Source: Batillaria attramentaria (Eukaryota; Mollusca; Gastropoda; Batillariidae). Taken from it: DNA of 64,000 nucleotides. Below are positions 1 to 11,194 of the stretch, piece by piece. The stretch lies in contig JACVVK020000056.1 in NCBI GenBank assembly GCA_018292915.2, positions 2,020,001-2,084,000 of the forward strand, in the 5' to 3' direction. The notes under the pieces are model-generated. The model did no database searches. It was not told the origin of the DNA and was given only the letters and a program-made list of their open reading frames with translations. The position numbers and the translations under genes were made by a program. Numbering within the stretch: the first letter of the stretch is position 1; each line of letters opens with the position of its first letter.

Positions 1-225
1 AAATGTTCAGCCCACCAAATTTGAAAAATAAATGCAATTCTACATTCCTAAACTGAAATAGCTGAGCTGACTCTTCGCACCACGTGATTGTAATGCGTCT
101 ATGTCCAGTGTGTGAGAGAATGCGTGTGATTCACGTGAGCGTGCGTGTTGGGTTCAGTTCGACGCGCTTTGAGCCGATTCGATGAAACTGAGTAAAGCGC
201 CTATACAATACTCATAACTATACCA
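1..225 (+). repeat. tRNA-derived SINE, family C (5' truncated by window edge)
   Basis: This is the body of a dispersed element that recurs at 21331-21715 with its tRNA-like head, at 19918-19971 as a fragment, and at 23540-23700 on the other strand. Shared landmarks are a stretch resembling gtccagtgtgtgagagaatg and the 3' end aagcgcctatacaatactca. The head lies outside the window. Confidence 0.7.
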
Positions 226-260
226 GCGCAGGCACGCTCATTTAGTTCGCCTGCTTAGAT

Positions 261-304
261 CGGTTTAGGGTTAGAATTAGGGTTAGGGTTAGGTTTAGGG
301 TTAC
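261..304 (+). repeat. Short interstitial telomere-like (TTAGGG) repeat
   Basis: Several perfect and near-perfect TTAGGG hexamers occur in about 44 bp. TTAGGG is the telomere motif of molluscs and vertebrates. The tract is too short and degenerate to be a telomere and is best read as an interstitial patch. Confidence 0.8.
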
Positions 305-1085
305 CTTGTGGTCATGGTGCAATCGCTATGTTGTTTAGACCGTCACCGTGCATTTACAGCAGCTGCAAAATAGCACAAAGGGGGGGCGAGCTGCACCCTC
401 GTACTTACCTTGACACACCGCCGAATGGAGAAGCCCAAGACCAAAGATAAACCTCAACAGTTGTCCCATTTTTTGAACCCACGGCAGCGTTGTGAACTAG
501 AGTTCAAATTACACGTACACATGCAGTAAATTCACAAAGGCATACTCCGCCACGCTGTCAAAGTTACGCACAGTGTGCTTTTGAAACGTTTTTGTAACGT
601 TCTGTTCGGACGTGGCAGTGTCCGACGAAAGGGACTGGTTGGCTGGGAGCAGAGAGAACCACAGATAGTGTGCACTGCTGTCGGGAGCTAGTATGTACCG
701 GAAGGGGGTCAGCAGACATGTTGTGTACGGTCAGAACGGGTCACGGTTCTGGATAACGTCTAGCTTGTTATAAAAACAAAAATAAAGTAGCGTGTATATG
801 AACGGGTAAGAGCAGATACTGCTGACCTAAATATATATAACCTTTAATCGAGCCATGCCTCCGTCGATGGGCGATCTAATTTTAGCCACACCAAAGTGAG
901 ACAAGTGGAAAAACTGAACTGACGTTAAACCACTTACAGGGTGCGAAAACTATGCCTTCATTCCAACACTGCGTGCAAGGTACCGTCTCCAACAAGAGAG
1001 TCAACCTTTTAAAGGGGCTAATGCTTCCATATTTATGCTTACAGATCGTTCTCAGCTGTTTTCGTGGTGTTCATCATCACACCAC
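305..1085. other. No gene or clear repeat recognised
   Basis: There is no convincing coding frame on either strand and no repeat family that I can match elsewhere in the window. Confidence 0.5.
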
Positions 1086-1399
1086 TGGGCACTGTGGAGC
1101 GCCACAGTGCTGTCCACAGTTGTGACACAGTTGTGATTTGGGGGGTTTCCGCCGCTGTGGCGTCATCACAGCAACCTGGATTTCAAATACAGTTGTAGCC
1201 ACAACTGTGACAGTGGTTTTCACAACACATACTGATTGGCTGTACTACGTCACTCAACGCCCAAACATGGCGGACAGTGCATCTTCAATCGCTTTGTCAC
1301 CGAGCACAGCTGTGTTCAGTTTGGTGGTTAGTAGACACACCGAGCGCAACGACTGTGATATGCACATGTGTGTTTCGCGCGCTGTGCCCAGTTAAGAGC
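1086..1399 (+). mobile_element. MITE family E, copy 1
   Basis: About 315 bp, also present at 13042-13376 and 31924-32242. The 3' terminus reads gctgtgcccagttaagagc; the 5' terminus begins near gggcactgtggagcgcc, and its outermost bases are degenerate here. The element codes for nothing convincing, so it would depend on a transposase from elsewhere. Confidence 0.7.
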
Positions 1400-1800
1400 A
1401 GGCTTTAGACACGTGGACAGTGACAGCATCTGAAATACGTACTTGATGACGCGGCGACCACACTGAACGCTTCGGTAGTGTAACAACAGTCGTAGAATTT
1501 GAGGGTCGTGAGTTCGTATCCCGACTGGGGCCAAATATGTGTGCTGGCTTTTTCATCATTGCTCCGTCTTTGATATCACCCGTATGTGGTGGAAAAGGAC
1601 GTTAAACCCCCAACCACCCACCCACCCTCGTAGAATTTGAATGTTCAAACGACCGCGGAAAGGGTAACAACATTGTGTCGCATTAAGAGCTCTACTACTC
1701 ATCATGATAAGAGTATTTCGAGCGTACAGGTGAATCAAGAGCGAAAATGTTCAAACCAAAGATGGAATGAGCCTGTTTAAAAGGAGAATTTCTTCTCACG
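1400..1800 (+). repeat. Dispersed repeat family F, interrupted by SINE B fragment
   Basis: This matches segments at 10490-10780, 20905-21255 and 23200-24040 (landmarks gtaacaacagtcgt, gcattaagagct, tttcgagcgtacagg, caaagatgga). A 5'-truncated SINE B, about 1505-1630, lies inside it and duplicates cgtagaatttga on both sides, consistent with a target-site duplication. Confidence 0.65.
1505..1630 (+). repeat. tRNA-derived SINE, family B, 5'-truncated
   Basis: It starts inside the tRNA-like head at ggtcgtgagttcgtatccc and continues through gccaaatatgtgtgctggc to the tail ggaaaaggacgttaaaccc. Nearly complete copies are at 9821-9966 and, inverted, at 18973-19130 and 22010-22165. Confidence 0.75.
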
Positions 1801-1984
1801 AAGACGAGATAAGAAAGGAATGACATAGATTATGTGTCACAGACCTAGCCCCATACATACGTGCACAAGCTCGGTACCGTGACTGTTAGTGTGGTTGTGA
1901 AGAGTAGGGACTACAGATAAGACAACCATGTCTCGTAAATCATTACTGTCATAATGGAATAAGTATTTAAAGCCCCCACGTCCG

Positions 1985-3172
1985 AGACGACAGTAGGACG
2001 AGGGAATTAAAAAGATGACACTAAGATGGGGGAAAGAACAGGACGACACTAAGACGAGGGAATAAACAAGACGACAAAGGCGAGGGAATAAAAAAGACGA
2101 CATTAAGACGACGGAATAACCAAGACGACATTAAGACGAGGGAATAAACAAGACGACATTGAGACGAAAGAATAAACTAGGCGACACTGAGACCAGGGAA
2201 TAAACAAGACGACACTAAGACGAGGGAATAAACAAGACGACACTGAGACCAGGGAATAAACAAGACGACACTGAGACAAGGGAATAAACAAGACGACACT
2301 GAGACGAAAGAATAAACAAGGCGACACTGAGACGAGGGAATAAACAAGATGACACTGAGACCAGGGAATAAATAAGACGACACTAAGACGAAAGAATAAA
2401 CAAGACGACACTAAGACGAGGGAATAAACAAGACGACAGTAGGAAGAGTAATAAACAAGGCGACCTAAGACAAAAGAATAAACAAGACGATACTAAGACG
2501 AGGGAATAAACAAGACGACATTAAGACGAAAGAATAAACAAGACGACACTAAGACGAGGGAATAAACAAGATGACAGTAGGAAGAGGAATAAACAAGGCG
2601 ACCTAAGACAAAAGAATAAACAAGACGATACTAAGACGAGGGAATAAACAAGACGATATTTAGACGAGGGAATGAACAAGACGACACTAAGACGAAAGAG
2701 TAAATAAGACGACACTAAGACGAGGGAATAAACAAGACGACACTGGAACAGGGGACATTAAGACGAGAGAATAAACAGGACGACACTAAGTCGAGGGAAT
2801 AAACAAGACGACACTAAGATGAGGGAATAAACATGGCGACACTGAGACGAGGGAATAAACAAGATGACACTGAGACAATGGAATAAACAAGACGACATTG
2901 AGAAGAGGGGTTAAACAAGACGACATTAAGACGTAAGAATAAACAACGCGACACTGAGACGAGGGAAAAAACAAGACGACACTAAGAGGAGGGAATAAAC
3001 AAGACGACATTAAGACGAGGAAATAAACAAGACGACATTAAGACGAAAGAATAAATAGGGCGACAATGAGACGAGGGAATAAACAAGACGACACTAAGAC
3101 CATGGCATAAACAAGACGACACTAAGACGAGGGAATAAACAAGACGATACCAAGAAGAGGGAATAAGCAAGA
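1985..3172. repeat. 28-bp minisatellite, about 40 copies
   Basis: The unit is close to gacgagggaataaacaagac plus gacactaa. Variants carry gaccaggg, gacgaaag or gacatt. Because 28 is not a multiple of three, all minus frames stay open for stretches and give Ser/Leu/Val/Phe-rich frames that are not genes. Confidence 0.9.
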
Positions 3173-3951
3173 CCGTTCCAGCCATGCAAGCTGGTGCAGA
3201 CTGGTTTATTCACTACATGTCACTATATCGTAACAAGGAGAATTTGTTCTAGTGCGAATGTAAATTTTCTCCACAAAAAAGTGTGACCGAAACAAAAAAC
3301 AAAGTAGTGATTTATTTAAAAGGGACACTAAAAAAACACAAAAAAATGATATCAATTACTTTCTAAATTGTCTTTAACATCTCGAAATCCGCAAGCATAA
3401 AATTCCTCCCATTGCCAGGCGACATGGCAAAAACGCTAGATAAAAGTACAAGCTCAGTCGTAATAAAGTCTTTAAAAAAAAATTCAAACTTTTTTCAACA
3501 TGAATTGCGCCAACGCAGTGTACTTTCAAACGAAAACCTAAATGTGTCTGCTCAGCGTACCTTTTACGTCATACTTGTTGGTCAGATGGACATAAGTCAC
3601 GAGTTCCTGGAGGATAAAGGTTCGTGCTTTCTTCTCGGATTTTCTCGCGTGATCAGGGGAAGGAACTCTGCCTAAGGACTAACCTCAGATGCTTTTTGCC
3701 TTCAAATAAGAACAGATACTTAGTAGTGTTCGGACAAATGACGGAGAGAAATAGTTTTTTTTTTTTTTTTTTTAAATCACACGCCATGGCCACGTTACAC
3801 CAAGTCACAATATTCATCCCAACTTCAGGAGACTTTCACCCATTTTTTTTTTTTTTTTTTTTAGACAACATTGGGGTTGTTCCCAGGCCAGCTGTTGTCT
3901 CCATTGACAAAGTATCGCTCCTAAAAAAAATCCCTGATCGGCGTGTTCATC
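3173..3951. other. No gene recognised; poly-T tracts
   Basis: Short open frames are interrupted by homopolymer T runs near 3755 and 3845 and resemble no family. This is the 3' flank of the first receptor gene; I see no clear minus-strand AATAAA close to its stop. Confidence 0.5.
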
Positions 3952-5280
3952 TCAAAAGACCATAAGGCTGAAGCAGATGATCGAAGCCAGACAGATGACA
4001 AAGAGAAACAGTCTGAAAAACACGTAGTCACAAGCCACGGCTACGTCAGGCCACGTGACATTGGCGATTCCGCGACCAGATGACCTTGATCTACTTCCAC
4101 CGTTTCCATGGAGCTGGTTGATCTGCCGAGCATTTTGCTCTGTTCCCAAATGTGCCAAAGACGTATTGCTTAATATTCGCCGAGATGTTTCGGGAGTTTG
4201 CGGTTTTTCGATAGTAAGACGGATGCGGCCACAGGAATGGAGCAGACGAACAAACCCTGCAGCAGACGGAGACAAAGGGACAGAATCTGGTCGGTGATGA
4301 AGGGAGAGAACTGCTACAGTCAGCAGAACGGACGTTGAGGAGCAGGAGCACAGCACGAGGAGATACACAACAAGTATGGACGTCTGTAAGGAGGAAGGGG
4401 GCAGCACCGAAGTTACGAACGACAACTGGAACACGAAGGCCAACATCAGCGTCACCCCCAACGACATCTTCTCTCCGGACTGCACCGGTAGAGCGAACAC
4501 CAGTATGGACAGCAACGACAACATTACTGTAGGCGAAATCACCGTCAGAATCAGAAAGCCGGGCCGGCGTCGTAGTAAGTAGGTGAAGGAGACGGCCGAA
4601 AGTCTGAGGCCGTCGTTTTGATAATCGAAAAGGTTGTCGGTTATAGTGACCAGTTCCCACTCTACGTTCTCAGCTATAAGGGCTTGAAACACGTTGCTGG
4701 ACATCTGTCCAGTGAGCTGGACGTGTCGTTTGTCTGACGACATCATGTATAAGTTCCAATTGCAGGACTGCTCGTCAAAAGGATACTTTACGATGGACAC
4801 GGCGCAAAAGGATTCGACCACCATGTGTGGTGACCAGATCATTGTTCCGTTGTGCCAAAGTCTCACGTGCAAGTCGTCATTACCCAGTTTTCCCGAGGTG
4901 CTGGATACCTGCGGTCCGAACGCGAGGTCAGGAACCCAAACATCCTTCTGTCTCACCAGGAAGTCTGTCGCTCCCCCGTAGTCTCCAGGGTTCCAGTTGA
5001 TGAACTCGTCTGTCCAGCTGACGGACAGGTACAAAGCCTGACTCATCATCTGCCGTGTCATGCTGATTTCGCTGATGGCAGAAAGTTTGAACGTCACAGA
5101 CACGTTAGTTACTGTAGAAATGTTCCGCACTGGGCGAATGTTGGGTGAGTAACCCTTCATTACTTCGGATTTCAGTTTATAGAAAGCAGAATTGTTGGCA
5201 AAAATGTCTCCCTGAGCGAAGGCGTGTGAAGAAATAATACACATGAACATGCCTACGACTGCAGAAGACATTTTGCTCAT
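3952..5280 (-). CDS. Nicotinic-type Cys-loop receptor subunit 1 (intronless)
   Basis: A pentameric ligand-gated channel subunit of the plasma membrane. Counting from the internal Met at 5280, the 442 residues show a signal peptide (about 1-23), an extracellular domain, a Cys loop with 13 residues between cysteines (C159-C173, containing YPFDEQ), M1 (about 241-263), GEK before M2 (about 269-271), M2, M3, a short cytoplasmic loop and a C-terminal M4 (about 420-442). GEK is the signature of cation-selective nicotinic channels. A frame-consistent ATG lies at 5334, but starting at 5280 puts the signal peptide at the N-terminus. Vicinal loop-C cysteines are absent, so it is not a classical alpha subunit. 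The loop-B Trp position aligns with Met, so acetylcholine may not be the ligand. It is a tandem neighbour of the gene at 6567-7895 on the same strand. The whole gene is one exon, suggesting descent from a retrocopy. Confidence 0.93.
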   Translation of the reverse strand: MSKMSSAVVGMFMCIISSHAFAQGDIFANNSAFYKLKSEVMKGYSPNIRPVRNISTVTNVSVTFKLSAISEISMTRQMMSQALYLSVSWTDEFINWNPGDYGGATDFLVRQKDVWVPDLAFGPQVSSTSGKLGNDDLHVRLWHNGTMIWSPHMVVESFCAVSIVKYPFDEQSCNWNLYMMSSDKRHVQLTGQMSSNVFQALIAENVEWELVTITDNLFDYQNDGLRLSAVSFTYLLRRRPGFLILTVISPTVMLSLLSILVFALPVQSGEKMSLGVTLMLAFVFQLSFVTSVLPPSSLQTSILVVYLLVLCSCSSTSVLLTVAVLSLHHRPDSVPLSPSAAGFVRLLHSCGRIRLTIEKPQTPETSRRILSNTSLAHLGTEQNARQINQLHGNGGSRSRSSGRGIANVTWPDVAVACDYVFFRLFLFVICLASIICFSLMVF

Positions 5281-5334
5281 CTGGCGTGTTTCACCAAAGC
5301 AACGCGTTTTTGTTCCAACATAATTTCCCCCCAC

Positions 5335-6566
5335 GTTTTAAATAGGCTGGTGCGTTCGATCTGTTTGAGTGTCTGATGCCAGCATTCTATCAAAGTTATG
5401 GGTAAATATTACACAGTTTGAAGGGGTTCAAAATAAAAGAACTAAACAGACCTCTCCAGGGCAAGTATTTTAGCCAGTCAGACTCTGCTGCGGTTCAGAG
5501 GCCCTCACAAGCTTTCACGTAGCAACAAAGAAACCGGTCGCTTGATTATATCGCTCACAACGGCCATCACATGCAGTCTGTGTATTTTTCCAAGCACGTT
5601 TCTGATAGATTATGATCAACAAAAAGTCGTGTACACCAAGAACAAAGTAAGAAAGCAACACCACTTGTACACCCTAACAACAGTTACTAGGCCGCCAGAA
5701 AAGTACATATATAGACAAACCATGGCACTGCGCTTCACCACGAGTGCATTATGCGATCACCATGAGTTCACTACCAGTTACCATGGGTACATTTTTCACT
5801 GTTTGTGATTTGTCAAACAGAAGCCGTATTTGTGAGTTTAATACCCAGCAGTTTTAGAGCGAAACGGACAACTCAAATGTTTAAAATGCTCTTCTGCTGG
5901 TGGCGTATCGATCAGATGCAGTGGTTAGGCATATAGCTCCGGATGGCCATACATGTCTCTGACAAAAAGACTTTTTTTAATTCTGTGTTAATAGGTGCCA
6001 CAAAGATAGGTAAGGAAGGGTGTCGATGTTGTCTGTCTGTTCAATCTGCGCAAACTTTGACCAGTTATAGTTAATGCGACAGAAAATTATTCGCAATGAC
6101 GGTTGCTTTTGGGTTAGAATATAAACACATGCGTGTAGAAAAGGAAGCCAACATGAGTCACGGGCCCGAGGCAAACGCACGGCAACACATTAGACAGAGA
6201 AGATATGGAATCGGCGTCTCGGCAGACAGAGCCCGAGGGGCATAAACAAAAGACCTTAAATCTGAATCCTTTTTTTTTTTAAATGGGGTGGGCTCTTACA
6301 ACACAGTTCATTGTCTCTTATCACCAAAGGCTTTTTTTTTTTTTTTTTTTGGGGGGGGGGGGGGGGTTGTCACTATCACCAGTTACATGTGTGTATACCT
6401 ACACATGCGAAAAAAACAGAGTTGTCATTTGTTTCCTAGAGTTATGTCCCATTTGTTTTTGTTTGTCCTGTTGAAGGACACTCTTTCAAACGGTATTATC
6501 GGCTGACAAAAATTAAAACGGTGCAGGGTGGTCTTTTTTTCAGGATCCATTACGATCCATTAATAC
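5335..6566. other. Intergenic spacer between receptor genes 1 and 2
   Basis: No coding region is recognised. It holds poly-T/poly-G tracts around 6332-6367. It must contain the promoter of the minus-strand gene at 3952-5280 and the 3' flank of the gene at 6567-7895, but no certain signals are visible. Confidence 0.5.
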
Positions 6567-7895
6567 TTAAAGGGCCATCAGGCTAAAGCAGATAATCGAA
6601 GCCATACAAATGATGAAGAGAAACAGTCTGAAAAACACGTAGTCACAAGCCACGGCTACGTCAGGCCACGTGACATTGATTCTTCCGCGTCCGGATGGCC
6701 TTGACCTACTCTGGCCGTTTCCATGGAGCTGGTTGTCTTGCTGGGCGTCTTGTTGTGTTCCATCAGGCGCCACGGACACAGTGCTGAAGTTCCGTTGAAG
6801 TGCTTCGGGAGTTTGTGGTGTTTCACCACTAAGTTGGATGCGGCCCCAGGAATGGAGCAGACGAACAAATCCTGCAGCAGACGGAGACAAAGGGACAGAA
6901 TCCGACCGGTGATGAAGGGAGAGAACTGCTACAGTCAGCAGAACGGACGTTGCCGAGCAGGAGCACAGCACGAGGAGATACACAACAAGTATGGACGTCT
7001 GTAAGGAGGAAGGGGGCAGCACCGAAGTTACGAAGGACAACTGGAACACGAAGGCCAACATCATCGTCACCCCCAACGACATCTTCTCTCCGGACTCCAC
7101 CGGCAGAGCGAACACCAGCGCGGACAGCAACGACAACATTACTGTAGGCGAAATCACCGTCAGAAGCAAGAAACCTGGACGACGTTGTAAATGGTAGGTG
7201 AAGATCAAGGCCGGAAACAAAAGATCCTCCTCAACGTAGGAGTTGTAGACTACAGAATAATCCATCAACTCCCACTCCACATTTTCGCTGAACTCCACAG
7301 AACGTAGGTCATCAGGCTTCTTGAAGGTAAGTTCCACGTGCCTTTTGTCCGAAGCCAGCAGGTACAGATGCCAGCTGCAATTCTGCTCGTCGAAAGGATA
7401 GTACCTGATGGACACGGAGCACGCGGTGACAGTAACAACATCTTGGGACCAGTTCACAAGTCCTTTGTGCGTAACTCTCACGTACTGACTATCAACTCCC
7501 AGTTTTCGTGCGCTGGTCATCGCGGGTCCGAGCACCAGATCAGGAATCCATATATCCTTCTGTCTCACCAAAAGGTCTGTCGCGCCATCGTAATCCTCAG
7601 GGTCCCAGCTCATGAACTCGTCTACCCAGGTGGCGTACAGGAACAGAGTCTGACTCAGTTTTTGCTCTCGTACGTTCACGTCCCCGAGAGATCCTAGTTT
7701 GACCTTCACAGTGACATTGGTCACCGTGGAAACGTTGTGCACCGGGCGGATGTCAGGAGAGTAACCTTTCAGTAGTTCCGACTTCAGTTTATAGAAAACA
7801 GAGTTGTTGGGATAGATTTCTCCGCTGGCTGCAGAGCAGGAAGAAGTGAGAAGGAAAACGCTCGTGAACACTAATACGGACGACATTTTCCCCAT
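6567..7895 (-). CDS. Nicotinic-type Cys-loop receptor subunit 2 (intronless)
   Basis: Paralogue of the gene at 3952-5280, also 442 residues when started at the Met at 7895, directly before a hydrophobic signal peptide. An upstream in-frame ATG at 7955 would put about 20 polar residues ahead of it. The Cys loop (YPFDEQ), the GEK motif before M2, M1-M3 and a C-terminal M4 are all present, so a cation-selective nicotinic-type channel is expected. Loop C lacks vicinal cysteines and the loop-B Trp position aligns with Leu. The membrane-domain DNA (about 6879-7180) is nearly identical to that of subunit 1, while the ligand domain has diverged to roughly half identity. A SINE ends about 65 bp upstream of the start. 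Confidence 0.93.
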   Translation of the reverse strand: MGKMSSVLVFTSVFLLTSSCSAASGEIYPNNSVFYKLKSELLKGYSPDIRPVHNVSTVTNVTVKVKLGSLGDVNVREQKLSQTLFLYATWVDEFMSWDPEDYDGATDLLVRQKDIWIPDLVLGPAMTSARKLGVDSQYVRVTHKGLVNWSQDVVTVTACSVSIRYYPFDEQNCSWHLYLLASDKRHVELTFKKPDDLRSVEFSENVEWELMDYSVVYNSYVEEDLLFPALIFTYHLQRRPGFLLLTVISPTVMLSLLSALVFALPVESGEKMSLGVTMMLAFVFQLSFVTSVLPPSSLQTSILVVYLLVLCSCSATSVLLTVAVLSLHHRSDSVPLSPSAAGFVRLLHSWGRIQLSGETPQTPEALQRNFSTVSVAPDGTQQDAQQDNQLHGNGQSRSRPSGRGRINVTWPDVAVACDYVFFRLFLFIICMASIICFSLMAL

Positions 7896-7958
7896 CGTGA
7901 GCTTTATGTCTTGTTCATCAGTGCAGCAGTCTGCTTTTGCGTGCAGCTCACACACAAA

Positions 7959-8232
7959 AGATTACTACTTTATTGTCCCTATCGGGAAATTCGGGCTGCT
8001 TCTCCCGGGTGGAAGCGCGTCGCCGCGGTGCAGCGCCACCTAGTACCTATCCTATGTATTTTTCACAATTTTCCTGGGGGAGGAAAGCCGGATAACCCGG
8101 AGAGAAACCCTCGATAAGCAGCCCAGCAGCCAGGAAAAACCGGTATCACATATCACAAGCTCGACCTGGGCTCGAACCCACGCTTCATCGCCATGACACT
8201 GGTGACGGCCGTTCAGTAGCGCAGCGGCTAAA
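7959..8232 (-). repeat. tRNA-derived SINE, family D
   Basis: On the minus strand it has a tRNA-like head with a B-box-like gggttcgagccc and a 3' tail tttcccgatagggacaataa, a common LINE-recognised tail. A second copy is at 60218-60548. Its tail end faces the start codon at 7895, so the receptor's 5' leader probably begins in or beside it. Confidence 0.75.
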
Positions 8233-8781
8233 TCCGACGCGATCCTGTCAGACCACCGCTCGACACATACAAGAGAAAATGTTGCCAGTACTTAAAACGT
8301 GGAACAGTTCTGTGGACTTTTTGAAGAAGATAATTGCAAGAGAAAATACTGTTGCCAGTATTTAAAACTTGAAACAATTCAAAACGCAGTTTTGTAGACC
8401 TCTTGACTAAAAGTAATGCAAGCAAAACCGCAGCCTGCAAAGCAAGATGGAGGCTGGTTGTAAGCTGAAGCTTTTATACTTTTAAGTCGTTGTTTCGTTG
8501 GCTGGGAGCAAACTGGTCGTGAACGCAGTTCATCAATAATTCATAAAGGTGGTAGCTGTGTGTCTGTTTTGTCAGACTGGGAGCAAAACAAAACCCGAAC
8601 AAACGCACCCTCTGGTCCTCCATTCAGGCTGGTATTTGTTTAACGGTGTTCCTGGGACATGATCGTGATCGTTCCGATTAACCTCTTTACTGCCAGACAC
8701 GCTTTTAGATTCAATCGGGGTTGTTGTTGTTTTTTTGTTGTTGTTGTTGTTGTTGTTTTGTTTTTTTGTTTGTTTTTTTTT
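8233..8781. other. Intergenic, no gene; small direct repeat
   Basis: A short imperfect duplication around 8270-8395 (gttgccagta ... aaaac ... caattc) and a T/GTT-rich tract at 8718-8781 are visible. No coding signal. Confidence 0.5.
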
Positions 8782-9252
8782 TTGCTGCCCCAACTTTTTG
8801 CCAGTTCCAGTGGTGTTCCTCTCAGGTCATGGGTGGAATCCACGGAAGCTGGGGCATTTTTTATTATGCATGATGATGGAGATGAGGATGATGGTAAGAT
8901 GATGCTATGGAGGTCCGTGTGGTTTGGGACTGCGGGACAGGGCCGCATTCCCCGATTCCTGTCATAAATATCCCGGCATTAACCAGGCCCGGGAACTACG
9001 GCACGTGCGGTGCCGGCCGTGTAATCATCCACATCATAAGACATGTCGTACCAAGGGAAGCACCCCCAAAGTCGCACCCGTGAAGTGGGTAAATCTCGGC
9101 TGTGTGGCAACAGCCTCCCCATTGGGCCCATAGCACACCCGCTCTGGGTAGGAGCCGACCTAGGTAGGAAAAATCCCGCTTGCCTCGGTGGGATTCGAAC
9201 CCGGGTCTCCCGGTCCATGGTCCGAAGTGCTAACCACTACACTACTGGGGCA
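8782..9252 (-). repeat. tRNA-derived SINE, family A, near full length
   Basis: The minus-strand head contains tagtgtagtggttagcactt and the B-box-like gggttcgaatccc, followed by a conserved body (cctacctaggtcggctccta; tagcacaccc) and a tail rich in catcatc. Other copies: 28943-29432 (+), 17526-17718 and 17731-17945 (-), with fragments at 18436-18530, 19168-19340 and 24085-24360. Confidence 0.85.
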
Positions 9253-9774
9253 GATTCAATCGTTGATAACATCTCTTCACATCACTATGCTTAAAGACGA
9301 ATCAAAACCTATACTGCATCAAAAGAGGTTCCCCCCCCCCCTCCCCGAACTACTGGAAAGTCTAAATATAACATTCTTAACCAATTTGACAGTGAGGCTA
9401 CCGGCGCGATTCATGATATCCTGCGACGGCGGCGGTGAAAAGGTTAACGATGGGCACATTACCAAAGGTGTGTTGTCTGATCGCGCTTGGCGACAAATGT
9501 TTGAAGTTGAATTACGAGACATGACTCCTACAAATCGATGTGCATTTTGTGCCCAGGTTGACGTTATAACAACACAGCAAAGCAGTGTCTACTTTTGGTA
9601 TCAAAATGGTAAATGTCATGCCACATTGTGGACACAAATCATGTTTGGGCAAACATTTTGCACACGTATCCTAGCAACTGATAGCATGCCTGTATTCTGT
9701 GCCGTTAAACATTGGCTAATTTTAACCCTTCAGTTGTTTGGCTGTTCTTTTTCTTTTTCTTTTTTTTGAAACAG

Positions 9775-9777
<3 letters not shown>
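9253..9777. other. Unique spacer, no gene recognised
   Basis: One frame stays open across part of it, but only by running out of the SINE; the translation resembles nothing known. Confidence 0.45.

Positions 9778-9818
<41 letters not shown>
9778..9818. repeat. (TC)n microsatellite
   Basis: Perfect dinucleotide run just before a SINE B head. Confidence 0.95.
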
Positions 9819-9819
<1 letters not shown>

Positions 9820-9820
9820 G

Positions 9821-10489
<669 letters not shown>

Positions 10490-10780
10490 ATTACTGCTAG
10501 CATTTTTATGCTCACAAAGCATTCTTAGCCGTCTTTGTAATGCTGGCACTGAGCCAAAAGAAGCGTACTCGATGGCGCCGCGACCACACTGAGCGCTCCA
10601 GTAGTGTAACAACAGTCGTGGAATTCGCCTGTTCGGCCGCTCGCAAAAAGTGTAAATAACATCGTGTCGCATTAAGAGCTGTACTAATCATCAAGATAGA
10701 GTGATTCGAGCGTACAGGCGCACTCACGAGCGAAACTGTTCCAATACATAAGCTGGCTCAGCAAAGATGGAGTTAGCCAA
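10490..10780 (+). repeat. Dispersed repeat family F, copy
   Basis: Shares with 1400-1800 and 20905-21255 the landmarks aatgctggcactgagcc, gtaacaacagtcgt, gcattaagagctgtact and cgagcgtacaggcg. It ends where MITE G begins. Confidence 0.7.
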
Positions 10781-10781
10781 T

Positions 10782-11194
10782 TTAAAGATCTAAGCTCCCA
10801 ACAAAAAGCTTTCCTAGGTGTGAAAAAAAATTGACAGAGTCGACCGTGCAAGCACAATCAACTCTGTCACAGTTGCAGAGTTTTCAGCGTCCCCGAAACC
10901 CCAATTAAAGCCAAAGGCAGCCTGATTCACAGCTCAGTTTGCGTTTTGACACTGAGCGAGAAAGATCGTGCAGCACTCAACATCCGCTAGACACTGTAGC
11001 GATGTGTCTCGCTCACTGACCAAAAGCCAAATAATGTCACGGCAAACTCGTGCTCTAGTTTTAAAAGGATCCCCGAAGCGCTAAAAATCTGCAACTATGA
11101 CAGAGTATCCTGGATTTTGCACAGTCGAAGGAGTCCCAATAAAAAAAAATGTTCACACTTCGAAAAGCTTTTTGTTGGGAGCTTAGATCTTTAA
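10782..11194. mobile_element. MITE family G with 30-45 bp terminal inverted repeats
   Basis: The left end ttaaagatctaagctcccaa and the right end ttgggagcttagatctttaa are perfect inverted repeats that continue inward with a few mismatches. The 412-bp body has no coding capacity. Its interior matches, inverted, a split copy at about 31535-32475. Confidence 0.8.

Noticed and set aside
2103..2411. Minus-strand frames rich in Ser, Leu, Val and Phe that look like membrane proteins
   Set aside because: They are translations of the 28-bp minisatellite in several frames.
3412..3675. 87-residue plus-strand frame near the receptor cluster
   Set aside because: Composition and context look non-coding, with no similarity I recognise.
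4055..4582. Plus-strand frames inside receptor gene 1, repeated at 6723-7197
   Set aside because: Antisense shadows of the conserved membrane-domain DNA of the two receptor genes.
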